From assembly GCA_963932465.1 (NCBI GenBank), contig OZ010794.1:212735748-212799747 (forward strand): a stretch of 64,000 bases of DNA, written 5' to 3'. Both the position numbers and the translations under genes were made by a program. The DNA comes from Maratus speciosus (taxonomy: Eukaryota; Arthropoda; Arachnida; Araneae; Salticidae). Shown piece after piece: positions 22,972-33,390 of this stretch (the stretch's first letter is position 1; each line of letters starts with the position of its first letter). The notes beneath the pieces were generated by a model. The model searched no databases, was not told the origin of the DNA, and saw nothing but the letters and a program-made list of their open reading frames with translations.

Positions 22972-23960
22972 GGCTTTTAGATATATCGATGATTTGATAA
23001 TTTTGAACTGTGATCGCGATTTTTTGGGGATATCATGTAACATTTATCCTGATATGCTGGTTTTGAAAAAAACAAATGAAAATAATAGTGCTGCTGATTA
23101 TCTTGATTTGAAAATAAACATTTCAAACGGTATACACATATCAATTTATAATAAACGGGATAACTTTAATTTTGAAGTTAACCATTTAGTTAATTGGAGT
23201 TCAAATATCCATAAACGCGTTTACGTCAATATCATAATAGGTCAGATTTTTCGCTACTATAAACTCTGTTCGAATAAAAATTTATTTTTTAAAGAACTTT
23301 TTAATTTAACCAGCATTTTGTATTATAAAAACAATATACCTTTGAATTTCATTAATAAATATACTAGTTTTACAGACAGTCTTCATTTTTGAGGAGTTGC
23401 TATGCGATTGACAGTTAATGATTTGTATAACCCAAAGCCTTTTTTGGACGGTTTTACAAGGATGTCTGCAATTGTGTGGCAACAGACATGGAACGTTTAC
23501 GGACAGATTATGGATCACTGGAATTTAGTTATTGTTTTTGTGGCTGTGTTGCTCGGATTTGGGTAAAATAATTTTATTGTTTCAGTATACATTACACATA
23601 CGTTCTGAATCAGTTGTATCTTCGAGATGCACTGTTTATTGTGGCGTCGGGTCCGGTGGGGGAGTGTTCGCTATATGCTTTCAATTGTTTTTATGCATTT
23701 GATTTATGCTTTGCGACACTCTGGCCGAAACCCACTGCCACTACTGAATAATAGTTTGTTGTAAATTGTAATTAATCTGAAACATTGCTGTGCTTTCTAA
23801 AATGCCCACCGCTGAAGAGGCCACAGCCTTTTGTTGTTTTTTTCTTGTTCAGGTTATATCTGTTTAAATTTCTTGGATGTTTTATGGTTATACTTAGTTT
23901 ATTTATGGTGCAGGATTCTGGGTCCGACAAACGCATTTAAAACATAATGTGCTATATATA
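22972..23960 (+). repeat. Right inverted arm (3' end of the Naiad)
   Basis: Contains RT from the YIDD motif onward, the SECIS-like fold, the rest of the 3' region, and ends in CATAATGTGC against a TA run (23,953 onward). Coordinates pair with the left arm at a nearly constant sum (44,163-44,164), showing almost gap-free alignment. Confidence 0.9.
23405..23474 (+). promoter_or_regulatory. SECIS-like element (type II form)
   Basis: Helix I: CGATTG (23,405-23,410) plus CAG (23,412-23,414) pair with CTG (23,466-23,468) and CAATTG (23,469-23,474), with one bulged A and one G-T wobble. ATGA (23,418-23,421) faces GAT (23,461-23,463), giving the sheared G-A/A-G core. Helix II: TTTGTATAACC (23,422-23,432) pairs with GGTTTTACAAG (23,450-23,460), with one T-T mismatch and a terminal T-G wobble. 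AAA lies at 23,434-23,436, 12 bases after ATGA, followed by a small CC/GG stem with a T loop, as in type II SECIS. It starts 13 bases after the UGA that ends the RT ORF, so it lies in the 3' UTR if that codon terminates. Confidence 0.75.
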
Positions 23961-23974
23961 TATATATATATAAA
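23953..23974. repeat. (TA)n microsatellite at the Naiad 3' end
   Basis: About ten TA repeats start immediately at the element boundary; a shorter TA run abuts the other outer end at 20,203-20,210. Confidence 0.9.
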
Positions 23975-25087
23975 CTTTTTAGGTGGGGGTGGTTTTGGGT
24001 TCCTGGGGTCATGTAATGAAAAGTTATGAAGAAATTTTTCAAAAGTCGCACCATGGTAACGACTGCAATAGGTAGTATTTCTTACGAAATCTACCTAAAA
24101 AATCAGTCGCCACTTGTGACACAACGCTCAGTTGCTTCACTCGCAATTGGTAGATTCTAAAATATATGTATCCTCCTCTTTATTCATAACTCCATTGTGC
24201 GCACCATTGATGCATCCTGCGACCCAATCTAAGAACAGAGATTATGAGACATATAGTGTAGCGTACATCGGTTGCGAGAGAAATAACTGAGGATGTAGTC
24301 ACAAAATATTTGTTTACAACAGACCAGTGCCTGATAAACGCCGTTACTATCTTCCACCGGCAAAAAAGAATAGAAATTTTTTGACAGAAATTTTTCGTAA
24401 ACAAAGCAATTAAATGTGTCGAAAGCTTGTATTAATATTTATTGATGGCTGTTTGCCCCGTTGATTACCTAATTCACCGACATTTTCAGATGGATTTTTT
24501 ATGTCATCATAGTATGGCGGAATCGCAGCGCCTGACGTTTGATTTGTTGCTGAAAATTTACAAATTATTCTTTAAAAGTGTTATATTTATTATAAATATA
24601 ATTTCAAATGTCATATACCAGAAAAAGTTAGAAGTGTACTTTCAATATAAAATACCAAATTCCGTATTAATTCGAAGACAACCAAATGTTCTTCTGCTCT
24701 AGCGAACGAAGGTGTCAGATGAAGAACGCTTCGTAGTTGAGACCTAGAAAGAAAGATGTAGGAACATTTAACGTTGTCAGTTTCAACTCATGATTTACTC
24801 TGTATTTCCGTTACGAATTCGGATTTTGTTATAATAAAATAGGAGGTCAAACTGGAAATCATGAACCCTTGCATTTTAATTAAAAAAATGTAGAATAGAT
24901 TAAAGGATACAGCTATTCAATATATAATAAAGTCATTTTTTAGCTTATGTTTAAAGTATATACTTGGGAAGTCGTCTCCATATAGATGTTAAAAGAAACT
25001 GGAATTTTCAATACAAAAACGTAACTTTCACATCATATTCAGATTCATCTGTTATTTTTTCCTTCCTATATACTCTGACATTGACAG

Positions 25088-25280
25088 CAGTGTTGCCAGA
25101 TGGGCTACTTTTTTTAAAAATCAGATTCTTGATTGGCACCAGTTTTTTGAAATGGTAAAATGCGCCTTATTTAATGACATATTAATTAAGGCTAAAATAA
25201 AGGGAATTTTACCGTTTTAAAAAAAGTTGTGCCAATCAAGAAATCTGAATTTTAAAAAATGTAGCCCACTGGCAACACTG
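25088..25280. mobile_element. hAT-like MITE with exact 8-bp duplication
   Basis: Ends CAGTGTTGCCAGATGGGC and GCCCACTGGCAACACTG. Flanks 25,080-25,087 and 25,281-25,288 are both ATTGACAG. Length 193 bp. Relatives: 26,956-27,148 and 30,996-31,590. Confidence 0.9.
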
Positions 25281-25959
25281 ATTGACAGTAGAAAGACATG
25301 TAGTAGGAAACGGCGGAACCGCTCGGCCTGACTTTTGCCAGGACAAACTTCCAACCGTAAAACGAATTGATATTTTTGTCTTAATAATGTTAGAAATTTT
25401 GTGCAAAAAAAAGACACTTGAGGAAATTTCTATTTAAATTTACTGGCAGTAATATGCGTCGGAGTTAATAAAACCCTGCGAAACCGGTTACAGTTTACGT
25501 TTATCCAGTTGGAGGATATGTCAATTCCCCTTCATTCAATGTTTCATGATCAAGACATGTTCTTTTGTACCAATTCATCCATATAATTTTCATCGACTTC
25601 ATATTATAAACGTTCTGGAAAAGGTATTAGAAAAAATAAGTATAAACTACTGGGGGAAAGTGCAATCCCAGTTTGAAAAGGAATGTCCGTCCATGATGCA
25701 CACGCTGATCAGGATTGCCAGTTTGTCCTACAGTTTTATTTAGAAATATCACATTCATACAGGAAATTTTAAAAGAAAAATTTCTACTTTGTGTGATCGC
25801 TCATATTAAATAAAGCATAAAATACTATTATTTATTTATAATATAAACTCTAAAATTCTGAATAAAAATAGAGGCCAAACTTGCATCCTTGGCACTGATT
25901 ATCGCCAACTCATGTCCGCTGGTGTTGCGTTTAGCAAACGGTAAAAATAAATGCACATG

Positions 25960-26108
25960 CATAGCTGCCAACTTTCACGCTTTTTCGCTACCACTAAAAT
26001 TTAATAGAGATTTTAGCCTTGATTAATCCTGAGATTTCGACTTTTAAATAAGACAATATTTACTGTAAAACATTAGTGGTAGGAAGAAAGCGTAAAAGTT
26101 GGCAGCTA
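25960..26108. mobile_element. hAT-like MITE (CATAGCTGCCAAC ends)
   Basis: Same family as 5,624-5,772. TGCACATG flanks it on both sides (25,952-25,959 and 26,109-26,116), overlapping the terminal TG. About 149 bp. Confidence 0.8.
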
Positions 26109-26285
26109 TGCACATGTCTGAATTAACTAAGATGCAACAACTACTTTTGAAATTAAAAAAATTGACTTAATAACAGAAACTTTGATCATTAAATAAAGCA
26201 AAGATTATCTCACAAAATTTGTGGTAAACGTTTCTCTGCAAAATATTATTTGAAGACAATTATAAAGAAGGAGCTTGGTGCAATA

Positions 26286-26399
26286 TAATAGAAGCGTAAA
26301 AAATACAACGTTAACAACACCAAACATTTTTAATTTTTAATTAATTTAAAATTTAAAATTTTTTGTGGTTTTAACGTTGTATTTTTTACGCTTCTATTA
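26286..26399. repeat. Perfect 29-bp inverted repeat
   Basis: The arm at 26,286-26,314, starting TAATAGAAGCGTAAAAAATA, is exactly complementary to 26,371-26,399. The 56-base loop is AT-rich and partly self-complementary. Likely a young fold-back. Confidence 0.9.
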
Positions 26400-26702
26400 T
26401 TTGAAGATCCCTATGTTATAGTTTTGGCGGTTAACCCATTACTCGCTGGTGTTGCGCGTTCACGCAACAGTAAAAATAAATGCACATATTAAGTTACTTT
26501 GATACCCACCACTATTTTTCAATTAAAAAATTGGCCTTACTGAAAGACATAAAATTTTAAGATCATATAAAGGGAAAATTATCTTTTAGTGTTTGTAGTG
26601 ACAAACCACGTTTAGCTAAAAAGTTGAAAATTTCAACCTTATAGTTTTGGCGGTTAATGGGTTAAAAGATTTTTGAAAGGAAATATTTTAGTAAATAAAC
26701 TT

Positions 26703-26942
26703 AACACCATACTTGCCAACTTTCCCTTATAACTTCTGTAAAATGTGAGTTAAACTGACCCAGGTTAAACACGTTCCGAACCAGAAATTTACTAAAAAAA
26801 TTAATTTAATAGATTTCATTGAGAAACATGATTTGAAATATATAATGATACATCGAATAAATTTTCTGGTTTGTAACGCATATAACCTGGGTAAATCAAA
26901 GTCATATTTTACGGAAAGTTACTTGAATGTTGGCAAGTATGT
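26703..26942. mobile_element. Fold-back MITE (ATACTTGCCAACTTTCC ends)
   Basis: ATACTTGCCAAC pairs with GTTGGCAAGTAT. The flanks share TAACAC, an incomplete trace of a target duplication. A degraded relative is at about 36,825-37,022. Confidence 0.7.
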
Positions 26943-26955
26943 AACACTATACAGA

Positions 26956-27148
26956 CAGTGTTGCCAGACGGCTACATTTATTCAATTCCGATTTCTTGAT
27001 TGGCACCACTTTTTTTAAAATGGTAAAATTCCTCCTGTTTTAGCCTTAATTAATGCGTTATTAAATACGGCAAATTTTACCATTTCAAAAAAAGTGGTGC
27101 AAATCAAGAAATCTGAATATAAAGAAAAGTAGCCCTCGGGCAACACTG
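26956..27148. mobile_element. hAT-like MITE (CAGTGTTGCC family)
   Basis: CAGTGTTGCCAGACGGCTAC to GTAGCCCTCGGGCAACACTG, 193 bp, same family as 25,088-25,280. No clean target duplication remains. Confidence 0.75.
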
Positions 27149-27880
27149 TAAGTAGGTCGCTGGCGCATTTATAAATGTATCGTTAAGTAATCTGAAATTC
27201 TCCACTGCAAGTCTGCATAGTCATTTTTAGTTATTATAACGATAGCTTTTTCATGAATAAAATAGAAGAAAATTTGTATTTCTGGTGAGAACTCTATATT
27301 TCTGAATACAAATTCCGCCAGTTTGGCAAAACGAAAAGTAGAAGTTTTTAGTAGAAAATTCTCAATATAATAAAATTGTTATTTACATTTTTAATTAATG
27401 TAAAGTAACTATTTATTTTATTCGTTTCTCAAGTCAATTTATTATAACTATGTAATATGTCCTTAGCGCATATTAAAAAAATTAAAACTTTCTTTATTCC
27501 ACTCGTCAAAAAATATGCACATGAAAAACGTATTGTTAAAAATTATGGCACATGATACAATAATATATGTATACAGTAAACAAAAAGAATTTTCACTTTT
27601 CAAAATGTTTTGTAAATATTCGGTAAAATATGCGTTATCGCCTTCCCACTCGCCACATTTCTAAATAAAAATAAGTCTTTGTGAAATATTTACATAAATA
27701 GCCTTGAAAAAATAATAACAAACACGAGACTTTTTTTTAATGAGGTATGTATAAATTTAATACACTTTTCAGCATTGCGTGATATTTATTTGGTATTGGT
27801 ATGTTTTAGCCAAAGGGATGTAAAGAAAAGGAAGTTATTAAACGATGAAAAAAATAATTAAAACTGTTTATTTTCGCGTT

Positions 27881-27883
<3 letters not shown>

Positions 27884-27922
<39 letters not shown>
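27884..27922. repeat. (TA)n microsatellite
   Basis: TA run immediately before a hAT MITE; TA repeats continue on its far side (28,115-28,134), so the MITE inserted into the microsatellite. Confidence 0.9.
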
Positions 27923-27924
<2 letters not shown>

Positions 27925-28114
27925 AGGTTCGCACACTCCTTGGAATTTCCAAGGACTCTGACACCACTATTAATGATAAGAAAATTTACATTTAATTTTT
28001 AGAACACAAAATTCGCAATCACCACCTTTATTCGCTGATTTAGCAATATTTTTGTGTAGTGAAATACTTTGAAAATACTGTTAAAATTTAGTGGTAAAAC
28101 TGTGCGAACCCTGT
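27923..28114. mobile_element. hAT-like MITE (CAAGGTTCGCACAC ends)
   Basis: CAAGGTTCGCACACTCC to TGTGCGAACCCTG, 192 bp, inside a TA microsatellite, so the target duplication cannot be distinguished from the repeat. The close relative at 38,821-39,011 has a clean 8-bp duplication. Confidence 0.85.
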
Positions 28115-28604
28115 ATATATATATATATATATATGCATTTCTGGAATTGTAACTTTAAATTAATTCTTTTGCATACGAAAAAACGCATTAAAAAAGATAT
28201 GTGTAACTCTTTTTATTTTTTATGAGGGTTATCTCATAACATTTCACTTGTACGTATAGTGTAACTCTGCCTGTCTCTATTATGTATATATAACTTTAAT
28301 TTTACTATTTTATTTAACAAAGAGGTTATTTTAAGAATTTTGTCGTATTTTTCATCTCTCAATATTCTTCCGGAAAATGTGACTTAATCTGCAACATGAT
28401 TTATACAAGATTTCTTAAAAAATAAATTAAAAAAATCTTCATGTAAAAGTTCCACGCAAGTTCGTGAATTAAATAATACACGTAAACATACATTAAATAT
28501 ACATGAAATACATTAAATATAAACTAAAAAAAATTCTATTTAAACAGGATTAATTAGACGGAAATTGCATCCTCGAGAAAATCTGGGGTTGCGTAGCGAG
28601 AGGG

Positions 28605-29215
28605 TTAAACAGCCACGTGAAGCCCAATATTTTGATTTTGGAACGCCCACCTCAAATTATTGTGGCACCTCAAATATAAAATGTAAAATAAAGAATAGGA
28701 AATATTCTGACGGGACGACCCTGCAATTCTGTCCAGTCGAGAAACCCAAAGTTAATTTAAAGAAATTTAATATAATGCCTTCTCATTACTTAAAAAATAT
28801 TTTTAAATTCCTATTTTCACTCTTCGGAAAACGGTGTTTGATAAAAACAAACCGAATTTTCACAACTTCTCTATTTAAATTTTAGGAACTTTTTACAAAG
28901 ACAGTATATTTTGAACTATTTGTTAAGAAAAATTCACTGCCTTGTGTAAGAAAATTTCAAAAATAAAAATCTTAAACGCCGTACGTTTTTAGTGATTGAT
29001 GGCTATTCAAAAATTAAATTTTGCAAAAATATATACTGAGCAATACTATTTCAAAATTTCTCATATTAAGGACAATCACAATATAATTTCCAAGGGGTTT
29101 CTATAGATATTTAAGATTAGAACATTTTCATTTAACGTTTAAATTGCAAGAATCGTAATCGCCGCGTTTATTCACAGAATTTGTAATATTTTTCTAAAGT
29201 AAGATAAGACAAAAA
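28605..29215 (+). repeat. H block, copy 2
   Basis: Matches 15,190-15,835 with markers AACGCCCACCTCAAATTATT, AAAACGGTGTTTGATAAAAA and AAAATTCACTGCCTTGTG. Short open frames are not preserved among the three copies, so I read it as non-coding. Followed at 29,240-29,400 by sequence also found at 17,090-17,300. Confidence 0.7.
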
Positions 29216-29573
29216 AAAATATTTTTAAAAAATTGCTTTTTAAAAACACTCCGTGTCGTGAGATTTTGCGATCATACATTTACCACCAACAAATTACTTA
29301 TCAGTTAAACAAGATATCGCTACGCGAAAGAGGTTTTGCATTTTGTTTCTTTTTACGAAATTCTTTTCCTAATTTTTTTTTAAATTTCACATTTTATGCG
29401 GCATATTCACTAGACAAGCAACGTCCTTATGTTTTAAATTTTCAAATTAAAGGTATGTAATATAAGTTTTTCGAAATAATTAGAATTCTTTTTTTTTTAA
29501 ATCATATAAAAAAACACGATTATTCTAATTTATTATAGAGATTTTTTTATATAAAAACAAGTACATTTTCATT

Positions 29574-29788
29574 TCTCCCCTTAACGGTCGCATTAATTTA
29601 CAGTTTTAAAATTCAAATTGCTTATTGGCCCAACTTTTTTGAAAAAATATATTCACCTTATTTAATGACAGGTAAAATGATACCATAATAAAACAAATTA
29701 GACTATTTTTAAAAACTGGTTTGAATCAAACAATCTTAATAAAAGACACAGCCTATGAATATCACGGGAGCGAGAATTAAGGGGTTAA
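29574..29788. mobile_element. TTAA MITE, family B (copy 2)
   Basis: CTCCCCTTAACGGTCGCATT at the left, GAGCGAGAATTAAGGGGTTAA-type end at the right. The inner motif TTCACCTTATTTAATGACAG is typical of family B. Confidence 0.75.
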
Positions 29789-29939
29789 AAGTCAAAACAA
29801 ACGCAATGCGTACATGAGTATACTTCTTTGTGTGTCTACATAGTCAAAGTCGACTTTATAAATTTATAGGTCTGCATACTATCTTCATTAAATCTAAAAA
29901 CAGATCTTTAAAATTTACACAAAAATTTAATAAAATGTA

Positions 29940-30965
29940 CACAGAAGTGCGGAAATGCCAATAGTGGAGTTAAATAACTATCACGGATTTATCTGCTAAC
30001 GATATTATAAGCGTCATGTTCGATATTTTTTTATATATACAGGAAATCACTTTCATCGAAAAATAAAAGATTTTCCCCATTACAAGCCAATTGTCCAATA
30101 CAAACCATGGAACTATTAATAAATAGGAAGTGTCATATCCTTAAAATAGTGTAGATTCAACTGTAAATGCTTTCACAGAGGTTGACTATTGCGGGGGGAA
30201 AATTCCATCAGAAAATTGAAATAGAAATTTTCTCCTTATTTGAACTTCTTATTAACACAATATTTCGGTATTAAATAATGCCAAAAACAGATATTTATTT
30301 TTATTTGTGAAAGTTTACTTCGGAGGTAATCAGCCCCTGCGTTTCTTCCGCATTATGACAACTTAGACAATTTCCTATCAGTGTCAGAGAAAAAGATTAT
30401 ATCGCTCACCCGCAAGAAAAGTGACACATCTCGACAAATGTAAATTTCACAGGAGACGCAAAAGGGAAAATTTGCATAATTTTACTATAAGATGAAATTA
30501 TAGCGCTTAGCTCTGCATAAAGGAGTAAGAACGTGCATAAATACATGATTAAATTAATTAATTGCTAAATTTTATTTAAAACTCTGCAACTAAGTTAAAG
30601 GTTACAATGAGAAATAACTGGGATATCTGAGTCTGACGGCTGAGTTGTTGGAAAACCCTGTACTATATATGTTTCTGGAGAAAATTATGAAACAACCTTA
30701 AATAACTAAATAATAAAAATGATCTACACTGCATAATTATAAAGAAAATACCGATCGGTAAACAGTGATAAAAAAGTATCCAAGTTTAGTATCATACTTC
30801 TTAAATTTTCAAAGTGTATAGTGCCACTATTTCATATTAGAAATATTTATCTACTATTTTTACTTCAGAATAAAAATATTTTACGGTTAATCGCAGATAG
30901 TCTAACAGTTTTCAGCAATTAAATAGGACGAAAAAACCTATTCCAACTTTGTGTAGAACTGTGCG
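29940..30965 (+). repeat. D block, copy 3
   Basis: TGCCAATAGTGGAGTTAAAT, CACTTTCATCGAAAAATAAA, AAGTGTCATATCCTTAAAAT and ATACCGATCGGTAAACAG occur in the same order as in other D copies. It aligns well with 43.45-44.3 kb. Non-coding. Confidence 0.7.
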
Positions 30966-31065
30966 CACCAATTGCGTAACCTGCTGTGTGTTGCACGTGG
31001 GCACCTTTTTTAAAATTAAAATTTCTTTATTGGCACCATTTTTTTGAAATTGTAAATTTCGTTTT

Positions 31066-31274
31066 ATTTATCTCTTTCAGTCGCGGCGTAATTCTGTTTG
31101 CAAAATGATGAAAAGATGGACTGATGCCGGAATTTACAAACGAATCTATTAGAAAACAAAAACTCTGATTTTCTCGTACTTTACAAAAAGGAAAATTTTA
31201 ATTAAATATTCTTGATGCCAGTACTCTTAAAATTAGGTGTCCTATTTTGTAGACATCGACCGCTAAAGGGTTAA
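31066..31274. mobile_element. TTAA MITE, family C (copy 4)
   Basis: The left end is eroded (CTCTTTCAGTCGCGGCG); the right end is GACCGCTAAAGGGTTAA. Internal GACTGATGCCGGAATTTAC supports the family. Confidence 0.65.
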
Positions 31275-31285
31275 TGGCATATTAA

Positions 31286-31501
31286 TTAACCGTTTAATTA
31301 TCGCTTCCGTGATATTCATGGGCTGTGTCTTTTATTAAGGTTGTTTGATTTCCACCAGTTTAATAAATAGTGTAATTGGCTTTATTATGGTATCATTTTA
31401 CCTGTCATTAAATAAAGTGAATATTTCTTTTTCAAAAATGTGATGACAATAAGCAATTTGAATTTTTAAACCGTAATTTAATGCGACCGTTAAGGGGTTA
31501 A
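31286..31501. mobile_element. TTAA MITE, family B (copy 3)
   Basis: TTAACCGTTTAATTATCGCT to ACCGTTAAGGGGTTAA, 216 bp. The internal TACCTGTCATTAAATAAAG segment is the site into which the BEL element inserted in copy 6. Confidence 0.8.
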
Positions 31502-32206
31502 GGCGAACAAAAGGGGGCATTTACCATTTTAAAAAAGTGGTACCAATCAAGTTATCTGAATTTTTTAAAAATAGCCCACTGGCAACACTGATCCTATGGC
31601 CGAATCTAAGAATAAGATGAGGAGGTATGATCTGTATGGAGGTATATGTGTCTAACGGTTGCGAGTGAAGTAACTAAGGATGTACTCGCCACAAAATGCC
31701 TGAATTGTTTTTTTCAAAGGATCAACGCCTGATAAATCCTGGTGCTATCTTCCACCGTTAAAAAAGAAAGGACAGATTTTAAGACAGAAATTTTCTATAA
31801 ATAAAGCGATTAAATATGGCAAATTTTTTTATTGAAATGAAACGATAATGTTTACCAAGGAAATAATCGAATTACCGACATTTACAGGATGATTTTTTAT
31901 GTTGTCACAATATGGCAGAATCGCACCCCTGACGTTTGATTTACTGATGAAAATTTGTGAAGTATGTATTATTTAATTCTTGTCATGTTTATAATAAATA
32001 TAATATCAAAATTATACACCAGAAAAAGATAGAAGTTTACTATAAATATACATTACCAAATTCTAAACTGTCGCCTCGAAAATTCTAGACCTTCCATTCT
32101 AGTGAACGAAGAATCGAATCTGGAAAAAAGACGCTTCGTAGTGTAACAGTAGAAAGAAAGGTATGGAAAAGTTTATCGTTGTTGTTGTTGTTTGGCCGTT
32201 GTGTTG

Positions 32207-32644
32207 CAAAGCGATATAAGTAAGCGTTCTATCTTAAATGGGAGAAGTAACCGCAAGATTAAAAGCGAGGTCACATCAATCAAGGTCATGCGCCACGTAG
32301 CGGATGGAGTGTAAACTACAGGTAGATACCTAACTGTTTTCTTACTGACACCACTAAAATTGTAAAGTTTTTTTCACCTTGATTAATAACTGAAGTGCTT
32401 CTGATAAGGCGAAGAACCCTTCGTGGGGTCAAGTGCGTCTGCATACCCCTCTCGCTACGCCGTTATTTTGTAATAAATGTGGCAAACAGAATTAACTTCC
32501 ATGAGTAACTGAAGATTTAGAAAATACGCGCCACACTAAAAACCCGCGAGTGTGAATTATCACTCCGTCCACAAGGTGGCGCAACTGTGTTAATTTACGC
32601 CTGATTCCAGCATTAAGTTTGTTCGCTTACTTATAACGCTTTGG
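32207..32644. mobile_element. hAT-like 0.44-kb element, complete
   Basis: CAAAGCGATATAAGTAAGCG to CGCTTACTTATAACGCTTTGG-type end. Flanks 32,199-32,206 and 32,645-32,652 are both TTGTGTTG, an exact 8-bp duplication. Non-coding, 438 bp, with internal fold-back character. Confidence 0.9.
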
Positions 32645-33390
32645 TTGTGTTGCTCTGTGCTTCCAATATGAACTCTGATTTTATGAAAAAAATAGGAAGC
32701 CAAACTGGAAAACATCCCATGTATTTTAATTAAAAAACTGTTGAACAGATTAATGGACAGCTATTCGATTGGCAATAAAGTCCTATTTTACTTTACGTTA
32801 AAAATCTATGCTTAGGAAGCCGTCTCCATATAAAAATTAAAAGAAACATTGAAATTTTCAATACGAAACCGTAACTTTCAAATCACATTCTGATTTTTAA
32901 GTTTTTAGCTTCCTATATTCACTGACATTGACAGCAGGATCGTTATATACCCATAATTATGAAGGAACCACACAGCCTGATTTTTGCCGGGATAAACATC
33001 CAACAGTAAAACTGAATAGACATTTTTTCCTTAATTATGTCAGAAATTTTTTTCGAATAAGGCGTTTAATTAAAAAAAAAAATCTATTCTAATTTAATGG
33101 CTAAAATTTCCCTGAGCGGTTGTCAGACCTACTGCATCGGTTACAGTTTAAGCTTCACCATACTGGGGATATGTTAATTCCACTTTATTCGTTGTTTTAT
33201 GATCTAGGCCTTTTCTTTATTACCAATTCATCCGCATATTTTTAATCGGCTTAATTATTATTACAAACATTTTAGAAAAGGTATTTGGAAAATAACTATA
33301 AACTGCAGGGAAAATGAGCATGGCCACATTGAAAAGGAATGTCTGCCCATGATAGACATGCTAATTAGTGTTAAACGTTGTTGTTTTTTT

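Larger units (their letters stand above)
21194..23392 (+). pseudogene. Naiad endonuclease-RT polyprotein, 5'-truncated, with in-frame UGAs
   Basis: One frame runs for about 732 codons. (a) 21,194-21,334: the C-terminal part of a GIY-YIG domain, with motifs RSESFYILRT and YPHGLN; the GIY and YIG strands are missing. (b) A UAA at 21,335-21,337, a true nonsense codon. (c) The linker, with UGA at 21,881-21,883 in UGA-Glu-Cys, then HIVTGDL. (d) DKASNNFAVI followed by UGA at 22,298-22,300. (e) The RT from about 22,319: TPKFHK (residues 51-56 of that segment), YDFENLFTNIP with motif A Asp125, GVGMGTSYSS (185-194), RYIDD with the catalytic pair Asp224-Asp225, and YLDLKI (261-266). The ORF ends at UGA 23,390-23,392. 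All parts share the same frame with no indel. The UGAs fall where Cys is expected, which favours Sec recoding over random decay. The UAA and the truncation make this copy non-functional as it stands. Other Cys codons here are TGT or TGC. Confidence 0.85.
20203..23960 (+). mobile_element. Naiad-type Penelope-like retroelement, inverted-duplicate structure
   Basis: The structure is [inverted 3' fragment 20,203-21,192] - [5'-truncated copy 21,193-23,960]. The forward copy encodes, in one frame, the end of a GIY-YIG endonuclease, a linker with UGA-x-Cys, and a reverse transcriptase. An N-terminal endonuclease with a CxC linker is the published signature of Naiad Penelope-like elements, as are inverted partial copies and a preference for microsatellites. 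Here TA runs abut both outer ends. Two in-frame UGAs and a SECIS-like fold suggest a selenoprotein-encoding Naiad, a state reported for spiders and clams. The insertion lies between D and E sequence of the background array. DIRS elements also have inverted repeats, but no tyrosine recombinase is present and the RT is of Penelope type. Confidence 0.85.
24100..27860 (+). repeat. E block, copy 3 (long)
   Basis: AGTGCCTGATAAACGCCG at 24,323, then TTTTTATGTCATCATAGTATG, CGGCCTGACTTTTGCCAGGA (25,324), GGTTACAGTTTACGTTTATC (25,487), AAAGGAATGTCCGTCCATGA (25,676) and AACTATGTAATATGTCC (27,445). The same order occurs at 5.2-8.3 kb and 31.6-35.4 kb. It contains several hAT MITEs. No gene seen. Confidence 0.65.
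30996..31590. mobile_element. hAT-like MITE containing two TTAA MITEs
   Basis: The outer ends are degraded forms of CAGTGTTGCC...GGGC and GCCCACTGGCAACACTG. The interior is split by a family C MITE (about 31,066-31,274) and a family B MITE (31,286-31,501) lying 12 bp apart. Confidence 0.65.

Noticed and set aside
20203..23960. DIRS-type element because of the long inverted repeats
   Set aside because: No tyrosine recombinase is present, and the RT motifs (FENLFTNIP, MGTSYSS, RYIDD, YLDL) with an N-terminal GIY-YIG tail fit Penelope-like elements.
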